Shown here piece by piece: positions 11,246-22,816 of a stretch of DNA of 64,000 bases; the stretch's first letter is position 1; each line of letters starts with the position of its first letter. Origin of the DNA: Circinella umbellata (lineage: Eukaryota; Mucoromycota; Mucoromycetes; Mucorales; Lichtheimiaceae). The stretch is taken from the NCBI GenBank assembly GCA_025093555.1, contig JAIWNF010000081.1, positions 62,001 to 126,000 on the forward strand, given 5' to 3'. The translations under genes and the position numbers were made by a program. Below the pieces are notes generated by a model. That model ran no database searches and had not been told where the DNA came from. It saw only the letters and a program-made list of their open reading frames with translations.

Positions 11246-12141
11246 TAGGCCCTGTATGTATCTCTGATAATAGCTTATTTATACGTAATAATGTTTTGTG
11301 ATCTATTGATGTAAGCCATATTTTTTCCACCCACTGTATTTTGGTAGATGACCATTAGAGACAATATAATAAGGAGTTCTCAGATAACTCCTCCAATGCT
11401 TGAATTTCACAGAAGATGCGGTTTGGTATACTTGACTCGATGTTTGTCTATTAGTAGTATTAAATGTTTTGAACATATGATAAAGAGCTAGTGCTAGCAT
11501 TTTAAGAGTGGATTACGTAATATAGAATATGGCCAATTAAAGTTAAAAATGAAATCATCATTTTCAGAAGAAGTGTCTTCTTATTCTCAATCTCTGAATG
11601 AACTAAATCGTTTCAAAAAAAAAAGTAGTGCTATATTATTTATGTTAATAAACAAACATGTAAATGCTTCAATGTTTTCTTTATCAATATATGTATTAGG
11701 TGCATGTGTGGTTGTTGCTGAGAAATAGCTGCGTCTGGTGATTGGATCTTGTTTTTTTTCAAAAGTGGTTTTAAGCCAAACAACAACATTAAATGAAATA
11801 TCATCAAAATTCCTCTTGATGACTTTTTTTTTTATGAACTTTATAAGATTATAGCTGGATTCCATTTAGTATACTTGTTATTATATAATTTGTTATGAGC
11901 GAAAAAAAAAAGACAACCCAAGGTTACTAACAAAAGTATATGAAATACCAATAGGTGTATGTAGTTAATCCACCATCCAATTGAAATTCCCCAATTTCAC
12001 GTTTGGCCAAGTTCATTTTTATTGGCTGCGTTGGGGGGAGACTAATCACATAGGCATTTTTTTTTTATGCAAAAAAAAAAAACCAAAAACCTTTTGGAAA
12101 ACCATTAGTTTTTTTTTGGGTCACGTACTATTTTTATTATT
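11246..12141. other. Intergenic stretch, no supported gene
   Basis: Two minus-strand frames of 65 and 92 codons occur (11303-11500 and 11587-11865). The second (starting MESSYNLIKFIKKK) has mixed composition and could be a fragment of a decayed gene, but neither has splice context or a recognisable domain. The last 200 bp is the AT-rich promoter region of the next gene. Confidence 0.35.
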
Positions 12142-15100
12142 ATGGAACCATCATTAAACAATAATAATAATAATAATAAAAAAGTGGATACTGTCACTAA
12201 ACTTGACGATGATAAATTGGCTCAATTACTTGGTCTTGGATTCGATATTGAAGTTTGTAGAGCTGCGCTTTTACACAATGATTCTATTCAATCAGCAACA
12301 GAATGGTAAATAAAATAAAATGAAATAAAATATATATAATGTTAGATTTTTAGAGAAGAAGCAAAAAGAAAGAACAAAGTGAAACAATTCCAGGTTTTGT
12401 TGATGAAATTAAAAATATTTTTTTTTTTTTTGTACGCGCGTCTTAATGTATGTATGGATTGAATGTTATTTGGTCATTGTAGGATTTTAGGTAATGAATC
12501 TACACAAACTACTTCTTCTACAAGTCAGCCTGTATTATCACTTTGTCCAGAAACTTTAAGTTCATCACCACCATTATCCTCCAAGGCACAACCACATGTA
12601 TTGTTTGTTTTTTATATTCTCAACTCTTAGAATATCCAGTTGTACACTGTTAAATATTACTAACCATAAAAATTAAAAATTAAAAAATAATAGATACCAT
12701 TGTCCAGTGAGAATGCTCCTGGGAGTAATAGTAGTATTAATCGACTTGAAGATACTAAAGAAATGAATCGCTTGCGTGAAGAATCAATGAAATCAACAAG
12801 AGAAGCAAAAATGGAAAAGAAACGTGATAGAGAGGTAAATGCATTTTTTTTTATTCTTTGTGTATATATCTATGTTGTTTTAAAGGAGGGGGCGAGGAGG
12901 AATGATATAGAAGATTGAAAGTAAGAAAAAAGAATGTACCTTGTTGGAACCCTATTTAAATAACATATTTGAATATAGGCGCGTGAACGAGCTTTAGCAC
13001 AAATTAAAGAAGATAAAGAACGTCGAAAACTTTTTAAAAATACACAAGTGATCAATGAAAATAATAATAAGACGTCTCGTAATATGGGTGATCAACCTCC
13101 TAATAAAGTAACAGAGTATGAAAAAGCTCAACAAGAAATAAAAAAACAAAAACGGTTGGATCGAGAGGTTAATATATGATTGGTTTTTTTCTTTCTTGGA
13201 TTTGGAGGATAGAGTCAATTAATTTGAAATATGTTAATGTATATAGTCTAAGAATAAAGCATTAAAAGAAATCCAACAAGATCGTGAAAATATGAAGTTA
13301 CGTCATCAACACTATAGCCAACCTGTCAACCTGTCATCACAATCAACAGTTGCAACTTCATCGAAACCAATAAATGACAAAAATAATGCTCTTATTCAGG
13401 TAAAAAAAAGAAATATGATTATATCACTCAAAAATAGTGTTAACACCCCTTGTATTTTTTAATAATAGTTTAAATTAAGTAACGGGTCAACTGTTCGTAA
13501 ACAATTTCAGGCTAATGCATTTCTTTCTGAATTATATGCATTTGCAAGAGAAAAAGAAAAAGAGATTGGAAATACACCTTTGGGAAATAATCCAATACGT
13601 TTGATTTCGGTAATAATAATATTTTTTATCTTTTAAAAAAATTATGATTAGTTAAAACTTATCATTATAAATGATTATTAGGCATTTCCCAAACAAGAAT
13701 TTATTGAAGGAGAAAAATTACTCACAGTTCAAGCTGCAGGTTAGAAAATAATAATAATAATAATAATAATATATATAAATTGGTTATAGTTCTCTAAAAC
13801 CCAATCATTTTAATGTATAGGTTTTATTCCAAATGTGTCTTTGAATGTGATTAGACCCACAGTAAGTAAAAAAAATAAACTTACATTTTATAAATTTATG
13901 CGCATAACAACTTTATTTATTTTATTTCTATTTGGGGGGGGTGTTGAATTATTTTATTGTTGGGGGTGGGGTTGGAAATGTCCATTTTTTTTTAACATTA
14001 GGCAGAAGAAGATTCAAATATAAACGTATGTAACCATTTATTCTATTATTTTTGATTGATAACATAACCCCTACATATTAACAGGTTTTAAATTAAACTG
14101 GTTACTTTCACACATAATATATATTTGATAGGTGAGAGATCGTAATAATGATATTGTTATGCAAGATGTAGAACAAGAAGAAAATGATAATAATGAAGAT
14201 CAACATGAAGTTGAAGAAGAAGAAGAAGAAAATGAGGATCATGATATAGATATGCCAGATGCAGTAAATAATAATTTAGGTATTCCTACTCATGGATTTC
14301 AAGGATTACAACATCATCAAGGACAAAATACCAATTGGAATTGGGGTACACAAGGACATAGTTTATTATCTACTGATAATGATAATCATAATAATAATAC
14401 AAACGAACAAGAACGTGGAGAACATGGTAATATATATATATATATATATATATACTTTATTAACTAATTGAAAGTAAAACATTTGATTATTAACCAATCT
14501 AAATTTATTTTTATTTTAGATGAATTCATCAATCGTCAGAATATGTTATCGGCGATTGAACGAAGAAATATATCCACGTTAGATCAAGAAAAACAACAAC
14601 TAGAGTCATTTCACGCGCGTGGAAAAGCTCGTGATATTCGTTCGTTGAGAGATACATGTGCTATATCTGTCGCAGGTAAATTGGTTTATTCTATTCTATT
14701 CAAATGAAAACTCTTATCTCATGCTTCTATATTTATTAGGATTTTTAACTCAACCTACGTTGGAAGCACATAGTCGAATAAAACATTTATTATATGCATC
14801 ACCTAAAGTATCTGAACTTCTATTACTTGAATTAATTCATACAAGAAAATTGGAAAGATCTTCGATGAAAAGATTAGCAGATCATTGGTAATAAAATGTA
14901 TTTTGATTTTCTTTAATAATAATCTGGATGAAGAGTAGTATTTTAATATATATGTTTTATAGTTATTTGCAAAATGTATGTCTTGATTCATATATTTATG
15001 CAACAGACTCTCTTTTACAAGAGCTTAGTTTATCTAATTCATCAAGTACAATAACGAAACTAAGTTTTAAAGGATGTGATGTAATTACTGATTCTGGTAT

Positions 15101-16881
15101 TCGCTATATTGAAGGTAATAGATATATATATATATATTATGCATTCATATTAACTATTAATTGTAAATTAATTATTACCCAATAAATATGAATTAGGCTT
15201 AAAAAATCTCGAATACTTGGATGCAAGTCATTGTAAAATGACGAATAAAGGCATCAAAAGTTTAACAAGTACGTATTTTAATATATAATTATATAAAATT
15301 CTATAAACTAATTATGGAAAGGAATTAATCTCTTTTTTTTTTTTAGAATTATCACAATTACAGTATCTCAACTTGTCAAAAACAAAAATTACAGATGGTG
15401 GATTCCATTTTATGATGGAAAATGCTCATTTTAAAGATAATTTACAAGTTTTATTAATGGATGGATGTCAAGGAATTAAGTCAAATAATACTTTTCTATT
15501 GATAAATAATGGTAAATAATAAAAGAAATGAAAAAGGAGAGGGAGGAGTGGTAGGTATTTAATGTTATTCTTTTTATAGCATTTCCAAATTTGGTTACAC
15601 TTGGATTAGCATCGACAGGAATAAGTCAACAAACAGTTGTATCCCATCCTAAATTAAAATGTCTTCAATGTCTTGATATCAGTAATACAAATTTAACAGA
15701 TGAAGATGCTATTCGGATTATTTGTAATTATAAATCAATCCATGAACTTAAATTATCTGGATGTCATCAAATTACTTTACGTGGTCTTGGTTATTTTGCT
15801 CGAGGTAAAAAAAAAAAAAAAAAAAAAGTATATATTGAAATAGATTTTTACTTTATTTGTTAACTTAATATGTACCTCGTGTTAGATTTACAAAATTTGG
15901 AAATGATTCAATTTCCTAATCGTGAACATGATCTAGATAGTGTATTACCAAGATATGCAGGTAAATGTTTGTTTGTTTGTTTTAAAGAAAAACAATATAT
16001 ACTAATTATTTTTATATAAATATATAATTTAGAATTACCTCTACGTTATTTGGATTTGACAAGTTTTCAAATTACAGATGAAGGAGCTCATTCTATTGCT
16101 AGAATGAAAAAACTACAATATTTAAGTTTAGATGGAACAAAATTGACGGATGAAGGTGTTTCTAAATTTTCAGGTAGTTATTTATTTTTATTGTTAATTG
16201 ATTTTTCTATTTTTTTTTCCTCGCATTTATCTTGTTATATTATTATTATTATTATTATTTGTAGGATTAATTGATTTAAGAAAACTTTATCTTGATCGTA
16301 CAAATATATCTGATGAAGGTCTATCTCAACTTAAAGGTAATCTACTGTAATACAAAAAGTTTTTAAGAGGACTAAAAAAAAATAAGAGAGGGTTCTTTTT
16401 TGTTTTTCTAATCTAATATATATTTAGGACTTTGTAAATTAAATACACTATCCCTAAGTAGAACTCAAGTTACTAATTCTCTTTTAATTTTATTGGGTGA
16501 TTTTGAAAAAACGGGTTTTACAAGGTCTTTGAGAACATTAAATTTAGCACAATGTCAACATATATCTGATATGGGTATTCAAGGTCTTAAAGGTAAAAAT
16601 AACAAAAAGTTGGGGGGGGGTAAGGAAATTGAGTTAACTTGTTTCTTTTTTTGGTATTTTAGGTATGATTAACCTTAAGAATTTAAATTTGGATCATACA
16701 AATGTGAGCCGTCAATGTCTTCGTCATTTGAAAGGTAAAGAAATCATCTTACTGTTTGATTTGAATAGAATTAAATAATATCATTAAATCATAATGTAAA
16801 ATAGATTTGGAACATCTTAAACCAGTAAGATTATTAGGTATTGAACGAGACGAAGAAGAAGAAGAAATAGTTCTTGTGTGA
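12142..16881 (+). CDS. UBA-UBX-leucine-rich-repeat fusion protein
   Basis: Predicted 946 residues from 22 exons (12142-12305, 12483-12597, 12694-12834, 12979-13167, 13247-13399, 13469-13609, 13682-13739, 13821-13861, 14002-14025, 14132-14426, then twelve more to 16805-16881). All joins keep frame. The N terminus has a UBA-like three-helix segment (LAQLLGLGFDIEVCRAALLHN, about residues 25-55) and a charged coiled coil. A UBX domain follows (FKLSNGSTVRKQF...NPIRLISAFPKQEF...GFIPNVSLNVIRP, about 255-335), of the type that binds Cdc48/p97. Next comes an acidic stretch, then a long C-terminal run of leucine-rich repeats of the AMN1/F-box-LRR type (LKNLEYLDAS, LSQLQYLNLSKT, LKNLNLDHT). UBA plus UBX suggests a ubiquitin-binding Cdc48 adaptor, and the LRRs may select substrate. 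The fusion order is unusual. Strong call on domains; the role is inferred. Confidence 0.85.
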
Positions 16882-17449
16882 CAAGAATAATTTTGATTGT
16901 GTAATAACAAAATTTTACTATTGTAATTTCCCCGCTAAGATGGGATTTACCCCTCCCCCCCTCCTTTCCCCTGGGTGCCTGTGTTTCTTTTTTATTCCAC
17001 TCTTTTTCTTTTTTTCCCCCCCTTTATCTTTCTTTCTTTCTTTCTCTTCCTCTTCCTCTCTTCCTCTCTCCTTAATTTGTCGACACTCGCCCTTTCTTTT
17101 ATATAAGTTTATTTGTCCAGTCTTTCCTTCATTCCTTTCCAGACAAATAAAAAAAAAGATATATATATATATATATCTATTTTAAAGAGTTGTGCGTGAT
17201 ATATTATTAAAGTATAAATTATCTTTGTCCCTGGAGGATTTCACATCCTTTCATTATCATCTATCTATTTACTCGTTTTACTTACCAAAAAAAAAAAAAA
17301 CTTATTCTCTCTCCCAACCCCTTTTGTAATAATCCTCATCCATCTTTTTTTTTTTTTTTTTTTTTTCTTTCTCCTTTTTATTATTCTTTTTTCTATCTCT
17401 CTGTTTTTTTTTCCCCAGATAATACCTTATTATTATAAATATCAAAACA
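16882..17449. other. Intergenic promoter region, pyrimidine-rich
   Basis: No gene seen. Long C- and T-rich tracts (17000-17100 and 17340-17415) precede the next start codon, as is common for promoters and 5-prime leaders here. The open frame across 16874-17185 is low-complexity and not coding. Confidence 0.5.
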
Positions 17450-20203
17450 ATGCGGGACTCATTTTTTAAAATGGTTGGTTCTGTACGACTTGTACAAGAA
17501 GTTTCTAGGTCTGCTTCTTCGTCACCTACTTTAACTCCTACAGAATCACCTCAAGGTGAAGACTTGTCTCATCATCAACAACATACTACTACGACAACGA
17601 CGACGACGAGTAATACTTCTGAAACAACAACTAATATAAAAGTTAATTCACAACCTCCTATAATCAACAATGTCATTCCTATGGATAATGACAATGACAT
17701 TGATGATAGTCATACCCCAATAAATACTGATTATAATACCAACAAGAACAATGATGACCATGACACAATAAACAATAAACCAATGACAGAATTAACAATG
17801 AATAAAAGTCATTGGACTGGTTTACAAAAAACATCCATAACAGTACCTAAAGTAAATTATCCAGTTTCATTGGCAAGTTATTTACCAGGTATTACACCTG
17901 GTTACGCGAATTCGAGAACGACTTTACCTAGTTGGATGGTAAATAATAGTACAAGTACTTTAAATGCAAGATCGAAACGAAAACATACTCGAGAAAATTC
18001 ATTTTATTCTATACGTCAACATAAACCTAAACAACCTTCATTGTCTACTTTAGAACAAGAAGAAGTATTGAATATGCAGTCTATGCAACAACAACAACAG
18101 CATGTTTCAGTTTCCGCTTTTGCTATTGGAGCATCACCTAATAATATAACTTCATCATTATTTCAACAACAACAAAATACACCTTTATTAACATTTAACA
18201 ACAGCAACAACAACAACAATGATAATAATGATAATAATGATAGAAAAATGGGCTCTTTAATGATCAATGATAAACTGAAACCAAAATCACAAAAATTATT
18301 ATGTTTGTGGCCATTACCCATCATCACTCGATATATTATTGGCATCTCTTTGTTAGTATCCATCATGAACTTTATAGGATTTTTTCATTTAAAATGTTCA
18401 TCCCCTTCTTATGTGATTCATCGATTGGAAATTATGAATCTTCTACTATCTCCCTTTTTATTTACTGGATCACTTCACACTTTTCTTTTATTTGGATGGA
18501 ATATATTAATATTGGGATTATTTGAAGAATCCTTGGCTCACATGTTGGGTGGTACACGGCGCTTTGTTAAAGTATTAGTGGGTATTCTACTTTCCGTGTG
18601 TATGATGAGACAAGGTATTGGCTATTTGTTTTCTAAATCCACTGGATTTGCTGTCCCTAGTTTATTTTTTAGTGATTCATTACATGAATGTAACCAAGGT
18701 AATAAAAAAAAAGTTTTTTTTTTTTTTTTTTGCTATTTTTAAATTTTTAACGAAATCTAACTAGTTTTTTTTTTTTTATGTGTCAAAAAAAAAAAAAAAG
18801 GTCTTGCTCCATTTTTATTTGCATTATTGATTGTACAATCATTAAGTATTGATGATAAATATATCTTAATGTATGGACCTGAAACATCCAATCAAAAGAT
18901 GACCGTGCGTAAAGTAGCACTTCAATTAGTGATGTGTTTAATGAATTATACGGTGAAAAATATTCTTTGGTGGTCATTGACAGGTTTATTAACGGGTTCT
19001 ATCATGACCATTATTATTCAAACATGTCTTGCTCATCAACGTACATGGTTTGAAGATATGTCACAACAAGAAGAAGAAACGAATTCATTTTCTTTTTTGA
19101 TGGGTGGAGAAGAACAAGAAAAAAGTAATAATAATTATGAATCATTTATTTATCATCAACGACGTATTCCATTGTGGCGTATCTTATGGTCAACTGTCAA
19201 AAAAGGTGCCCTCGTTGTCATGATCACATTGCCTGTTTTACTGATGTGTAATGCCTATTATACCCGAGAATCCTTTGTTGATCCGACTGTATTGAATCAA
19301 GTGACCCATGATCGATATATGTTTTCATTTGTTGTCATGACAGCACCGCGTCGTGGTAATCCAGCTTATCTTTCACGTACTTTGGCATCTTATCTTGAAA
19401 ATTGGCCTGTGAATCCCCCTCCTGGTTCTCTTTATGATCGTGTTCAAGGTTTAGTGTATACTCATTTTACCAATCACACACAATTTGATATTGCCAAAAA
19501 TCATTTCTCGCACGATCCTAAAGGACAACGGTATCTCAAATGGATTCGGGAAGAAGGAAATTTATTTGATCAACGATTGCATGTCAGTAAAGCATTAAGT
19601 CTAGTGGCGGATCATTATCAAAGTACTTATATTGCTCTATTGGAAGATGATTTTCCAGTATGTGGTGAAAATGAATGGCGTCAAATTGAAAATGTAATCT
19701 ATCATGCGAATCAACGTGTACCTGGTCACTGTGGTGTATTTGTTGGTACTGGTGGCAGGTAAATATATATATATATTATACTAGAGAGAGAAAAAAAGAA
19801 TGATTATTTAACATTTTATTTTATTATTATTATTATTATGACATAGTGGATTGTTTATGAAACCTAAAATTGCCAAGCTGGTATCTGGATTACTTTTAAA
19901 ATATACCGATACACCACCTGATATTGTTGTACAACAATGTCTTGCAGGTGATTTACCTGAATGTAGTGAATGTAGTCAAACATTAGTGACAAGTAAAAAA
20001 TTATTAATGTATCATATTGGTTTTAATACATCCACAAGTCATGATCGAACTTATAAGAAACATGATTTTCAATGTGGTTGGCGACATCCTTTTGTAAGTT
20101 TTATTCTTCTTCTTATTGTTGTAGTTCATTTATTAAAAAAAAAAAAGAAAACTAATAACTTTTCATTATATAGAATGGTGATCCTGGTGTAATCACTCTT
20201 TAG
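17450..20203 (+). CDS. PGAP4-like GPI glycosyltransferase with rhomboid-like N-terminal membrane region
   Basis: Four exons (17450-18698, 18801-19758, 19847-20093, 20174-20203) give 827 residues. Residues 1-280 are low-complexity and probably cytosolic (T, N, Q and D rich). A multi-pass region follows, about 287-480 (LPIITRYIIGISLLVSIMNF; LLLSPFLFTGSLHTFLLFGW...FEESLAHMLGG), that resembles rhomboid-like pseudoproteases. A further membrane segment is near 552-570. The C-terminal 240 residues look like a GT-A glycosyltransferase of the PGAP4/TMEM246 group: FVVMTAPRRGNPAYLSRTLASY, then LLEDDFPVCG with an EDD metal-binding motif near residues 698-700, and a cysteine-rich end with FQCGWRHPF. PGAP4 adds N-acetylgalactosamine to GPI anchors in the Golgi; that activity is inferred here from family resemblance. 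The start is the first ATG, with a second ATG at codon 8. Confidence 0.75.
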
Positions 20204-20834
20204 ATTTATTGTTCTCGTTGTTCGATTCTTTCTCTTTATTATTATTATTATTATTATTTTTAATTCTTTGTACAATAGATTATCTATTTCTTTCTCTGTC
20301 TCTCTCCTTTATTTATTACAAAAAGGTATCTTAAATCTTTTCCCATATACAAAAACATAAACCGAATAGTTTCATTCCCTCCCCCTACACCCCTCAGTAC
20401 CCTTATTATTCTTATTATTTTTATTAGTCTTGATATTTTATTTAAATGTTGAAATGAATCCATAATTATTATATACTTTTTTTTTTTTTTACTTTAAACT
20501 ATTATTATTATTATTATTATTATTATCATATATAAGAAAAAGAAATGGGGGGTGGGAGAAAGGAGAAATATATTAATTATTGAAACATGTGAAAAATGAT
20601 AATTTAAAACACCCTTTTTTTTTTGCCCTCATATTGTAACACTATTACGTACTTGTTGCTATATATATATGTAAAAAAAAAAGTTCATAATTATAAGAAA
20701 AAAAAAAGATGGGACAAAATGTGTATTTGAAATAAAACAAAATAGAATGCGTTAGAAATTTGGGTGAAGGGGGGGAGAGAAGTAAGCTTGGGGGGGAATT
20801 AATGGTACAAAGAAAGAAAAAAGAATTATACTAA

Positions 20835-20875
<41 letters not shown>

Positions 20876-20945
20876 TATATAAAAGATAGAGAGGGAGAGA
20901 GAGAGAGGGAGGGAGAGAGTAATACGACAAAGCCTGAGGTCTTTG

Positions 20946-21007
<62 letters not shown>

Positions 21008-21073
21008 TTATTTTCTCATGAAGAAATAGTAAGGGGGGGGAGGTAAAAAAAAATTAATAATAAGATAGTGCTT
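20204..21073. other. Convergent intergenic region with microsatellites
   Basis: This is the 3-prime space between two convergent genes. It contains (ATT)n runs, an uninterrupted TA tract near 20840-20873 and GA-rich microsatellites. No open frame is credible. Confidence 0.6.
20839..21004. repeat. TA and GA microsatellites
   Basis: An alternating TA run is followed by (GA)n interrupted once, with the second block (about 20949-21003) essentially pure GA dinucleotides. Simple-sequence repeat, likely length-polymorphic. Confidence 0.9.
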
Positions 21074-22816
21074 TTAATCCAAAGAAAGAGTTCTATCACC
21101 AGGATTTTGTGTTAATGCAGTTTCAGTACGATCACGAAGTAAATGTTGTTTGAGTCCTTTATTAAAATTAGACCAACATACTGCAGCATTTATAATGGTA
21201 AGCACTAAAAGTGCTAATGAAACACTTGCTAAAAAGAAAAGGATATTAGTTAATCAAAGAAGAAGAAGAAGAAAGAAGAAAGAAAGAAGAAAGACTTACC
21301 AAAAAATGTTAAGAATTTTAAAACATTTTTATATTTTGTTATTTCACTTGGTGTATACATCCGAACGATCTTAAATATAAAATAAGCACATCCTGCTGCT
21401 AAACCAACAAAAAATATGATAACTAACGGTTTAGATTCATGACGTACCTATAATATATATAAGAAAGAGATTAGTTATTATAAATACTAATAATAGTATG
21501 AAGAAGAAGAAGAGGAAGATACTTACTGCATACACTGCTAATATTAAAAATAAACAAATAAGTGGTAATGCAATAATAGTTAAAGGAAATTCAACATCAC
21601 CAGAATGTAATACCAATACTAAATATTGAATTGAATAACCCAAAAAGAAAAACATATCAATTTTTAAAATGGTTAATAAAATTTGATACCATCGATACAT
21701 ATCTATTATTCAATATAAAAAGTACATTAGTTTTCATTATATATATATATATAATAGATTCCATATTTAAATAAGAAAAAAAGACTTACTTCGAATGATA
21801 GGATCGGCACCAATCTTTTTATAAATTCGCCAACTAAAAAATTCAAAAAGATATATATTCATTATATTAAAATACGTATTTAAATAAGACAAAGAACTCT
21901 TCTTTTTCTTACCCAAATTCTTGATAAAGTCTTGCACCAAGATATAAATAAATTAATTCACAAACACCAATAATAACCACATTAACAATTAATAATCGAG
22001 TAATTAAATATTTAAGATGTTCAACATCTTTTTCTGAATTTTCAGTATCTTGATCCATAGCTTCTTGAAGTTGTTGAAATTGAAAACCAGAATAAATAAG
22101 ACAACACATATTAAGTAAAATAAAAGCTATTACTTGAATTGTATTTTGCATTCGAACCTAACAACCAAAAAATGATTTAGCTTCTATTATTATTATTCTT
22201 ATCCTGATTCCAATTTTTTAAAAAAGAATGACTTACAGCATCCCACGCAATACCAATTTGATACACTTGACATATAATAAAAATCATTAAATATACAGGA
22301 ATACCTTGACCAATTGATTTTTTATAACTAAGAAGAAGAAGAAGAAGAATAAATTCATTGTTTATAAGTATTATATTAAATAAAAAAAAAGCCTTACTCT
22401 GAATTAATAAATTTTGCAAATATAACAGATTCAAGTGCAATAACAACAGCAGCTTCAAAAATAGCTGTTAATACAAAATAGGTTGAATGTTTTGAAATGG
22501 TTAAAAACTACATTTATAAATATATATATATATAAAAAGAGGTTGTTATCTAAATAAAAATGAACATTTTATATATTATACTCCATTAAAAAGGTACAAA
22601 AAAAAAGAGAAAGAAAGTTTAATTTTTTTTTCTTCTTTATACATGTGTGTGTGTGTCTCTCTCTCTCTATATAATATAGATATATATATATATATATAAA
22701 AGAAAGGAACTTACATGAAACCTTGTTTCAGTAGACCGTTCCTGTTGTGAATAATCATATAATTTTCGTGGTTGATCCGATTCAAAAGTTGAACCGACAA
22801 AATTCTCTGTCGACAT
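21074..22816 (-). CDS. UPF0658-family Golgi membrane protein
   Basis: Eight minus-strand exons (22816-22715, 22507-22398, 22327-22237, 22157-21913, 21833-21790, 21702-21527, 21447-21300, 21228-21074) join in frame to 356 residues. A short hydrophilic start (MSTENFVGSTFESDQPRKLY) is followed by about seven to eight hydrophobic segments: TYFVLTAIFEAAVVIALESV, VYLMIFIICQVYQIGIAWD, IQVIAFILLNMCCLIYSGF, LLIVNVVIIGVCELIYLYLG, LTIIALPLICLFLILAVYA, and two more near the C terminus. WRIYKKIGADPIIR, between membrane segments, is typical of the fungal family typified by fission yeast C23H3.04. The biochemical role of the family is unknown; the Golgi location comes from the family. Confidence 0.8.

Noticed and set aside
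16874..17185. 103-codon plus-strand frame
   Set aside because: Phenylalanine, proline and serine-rich reading of CT tracts in a promoter region.
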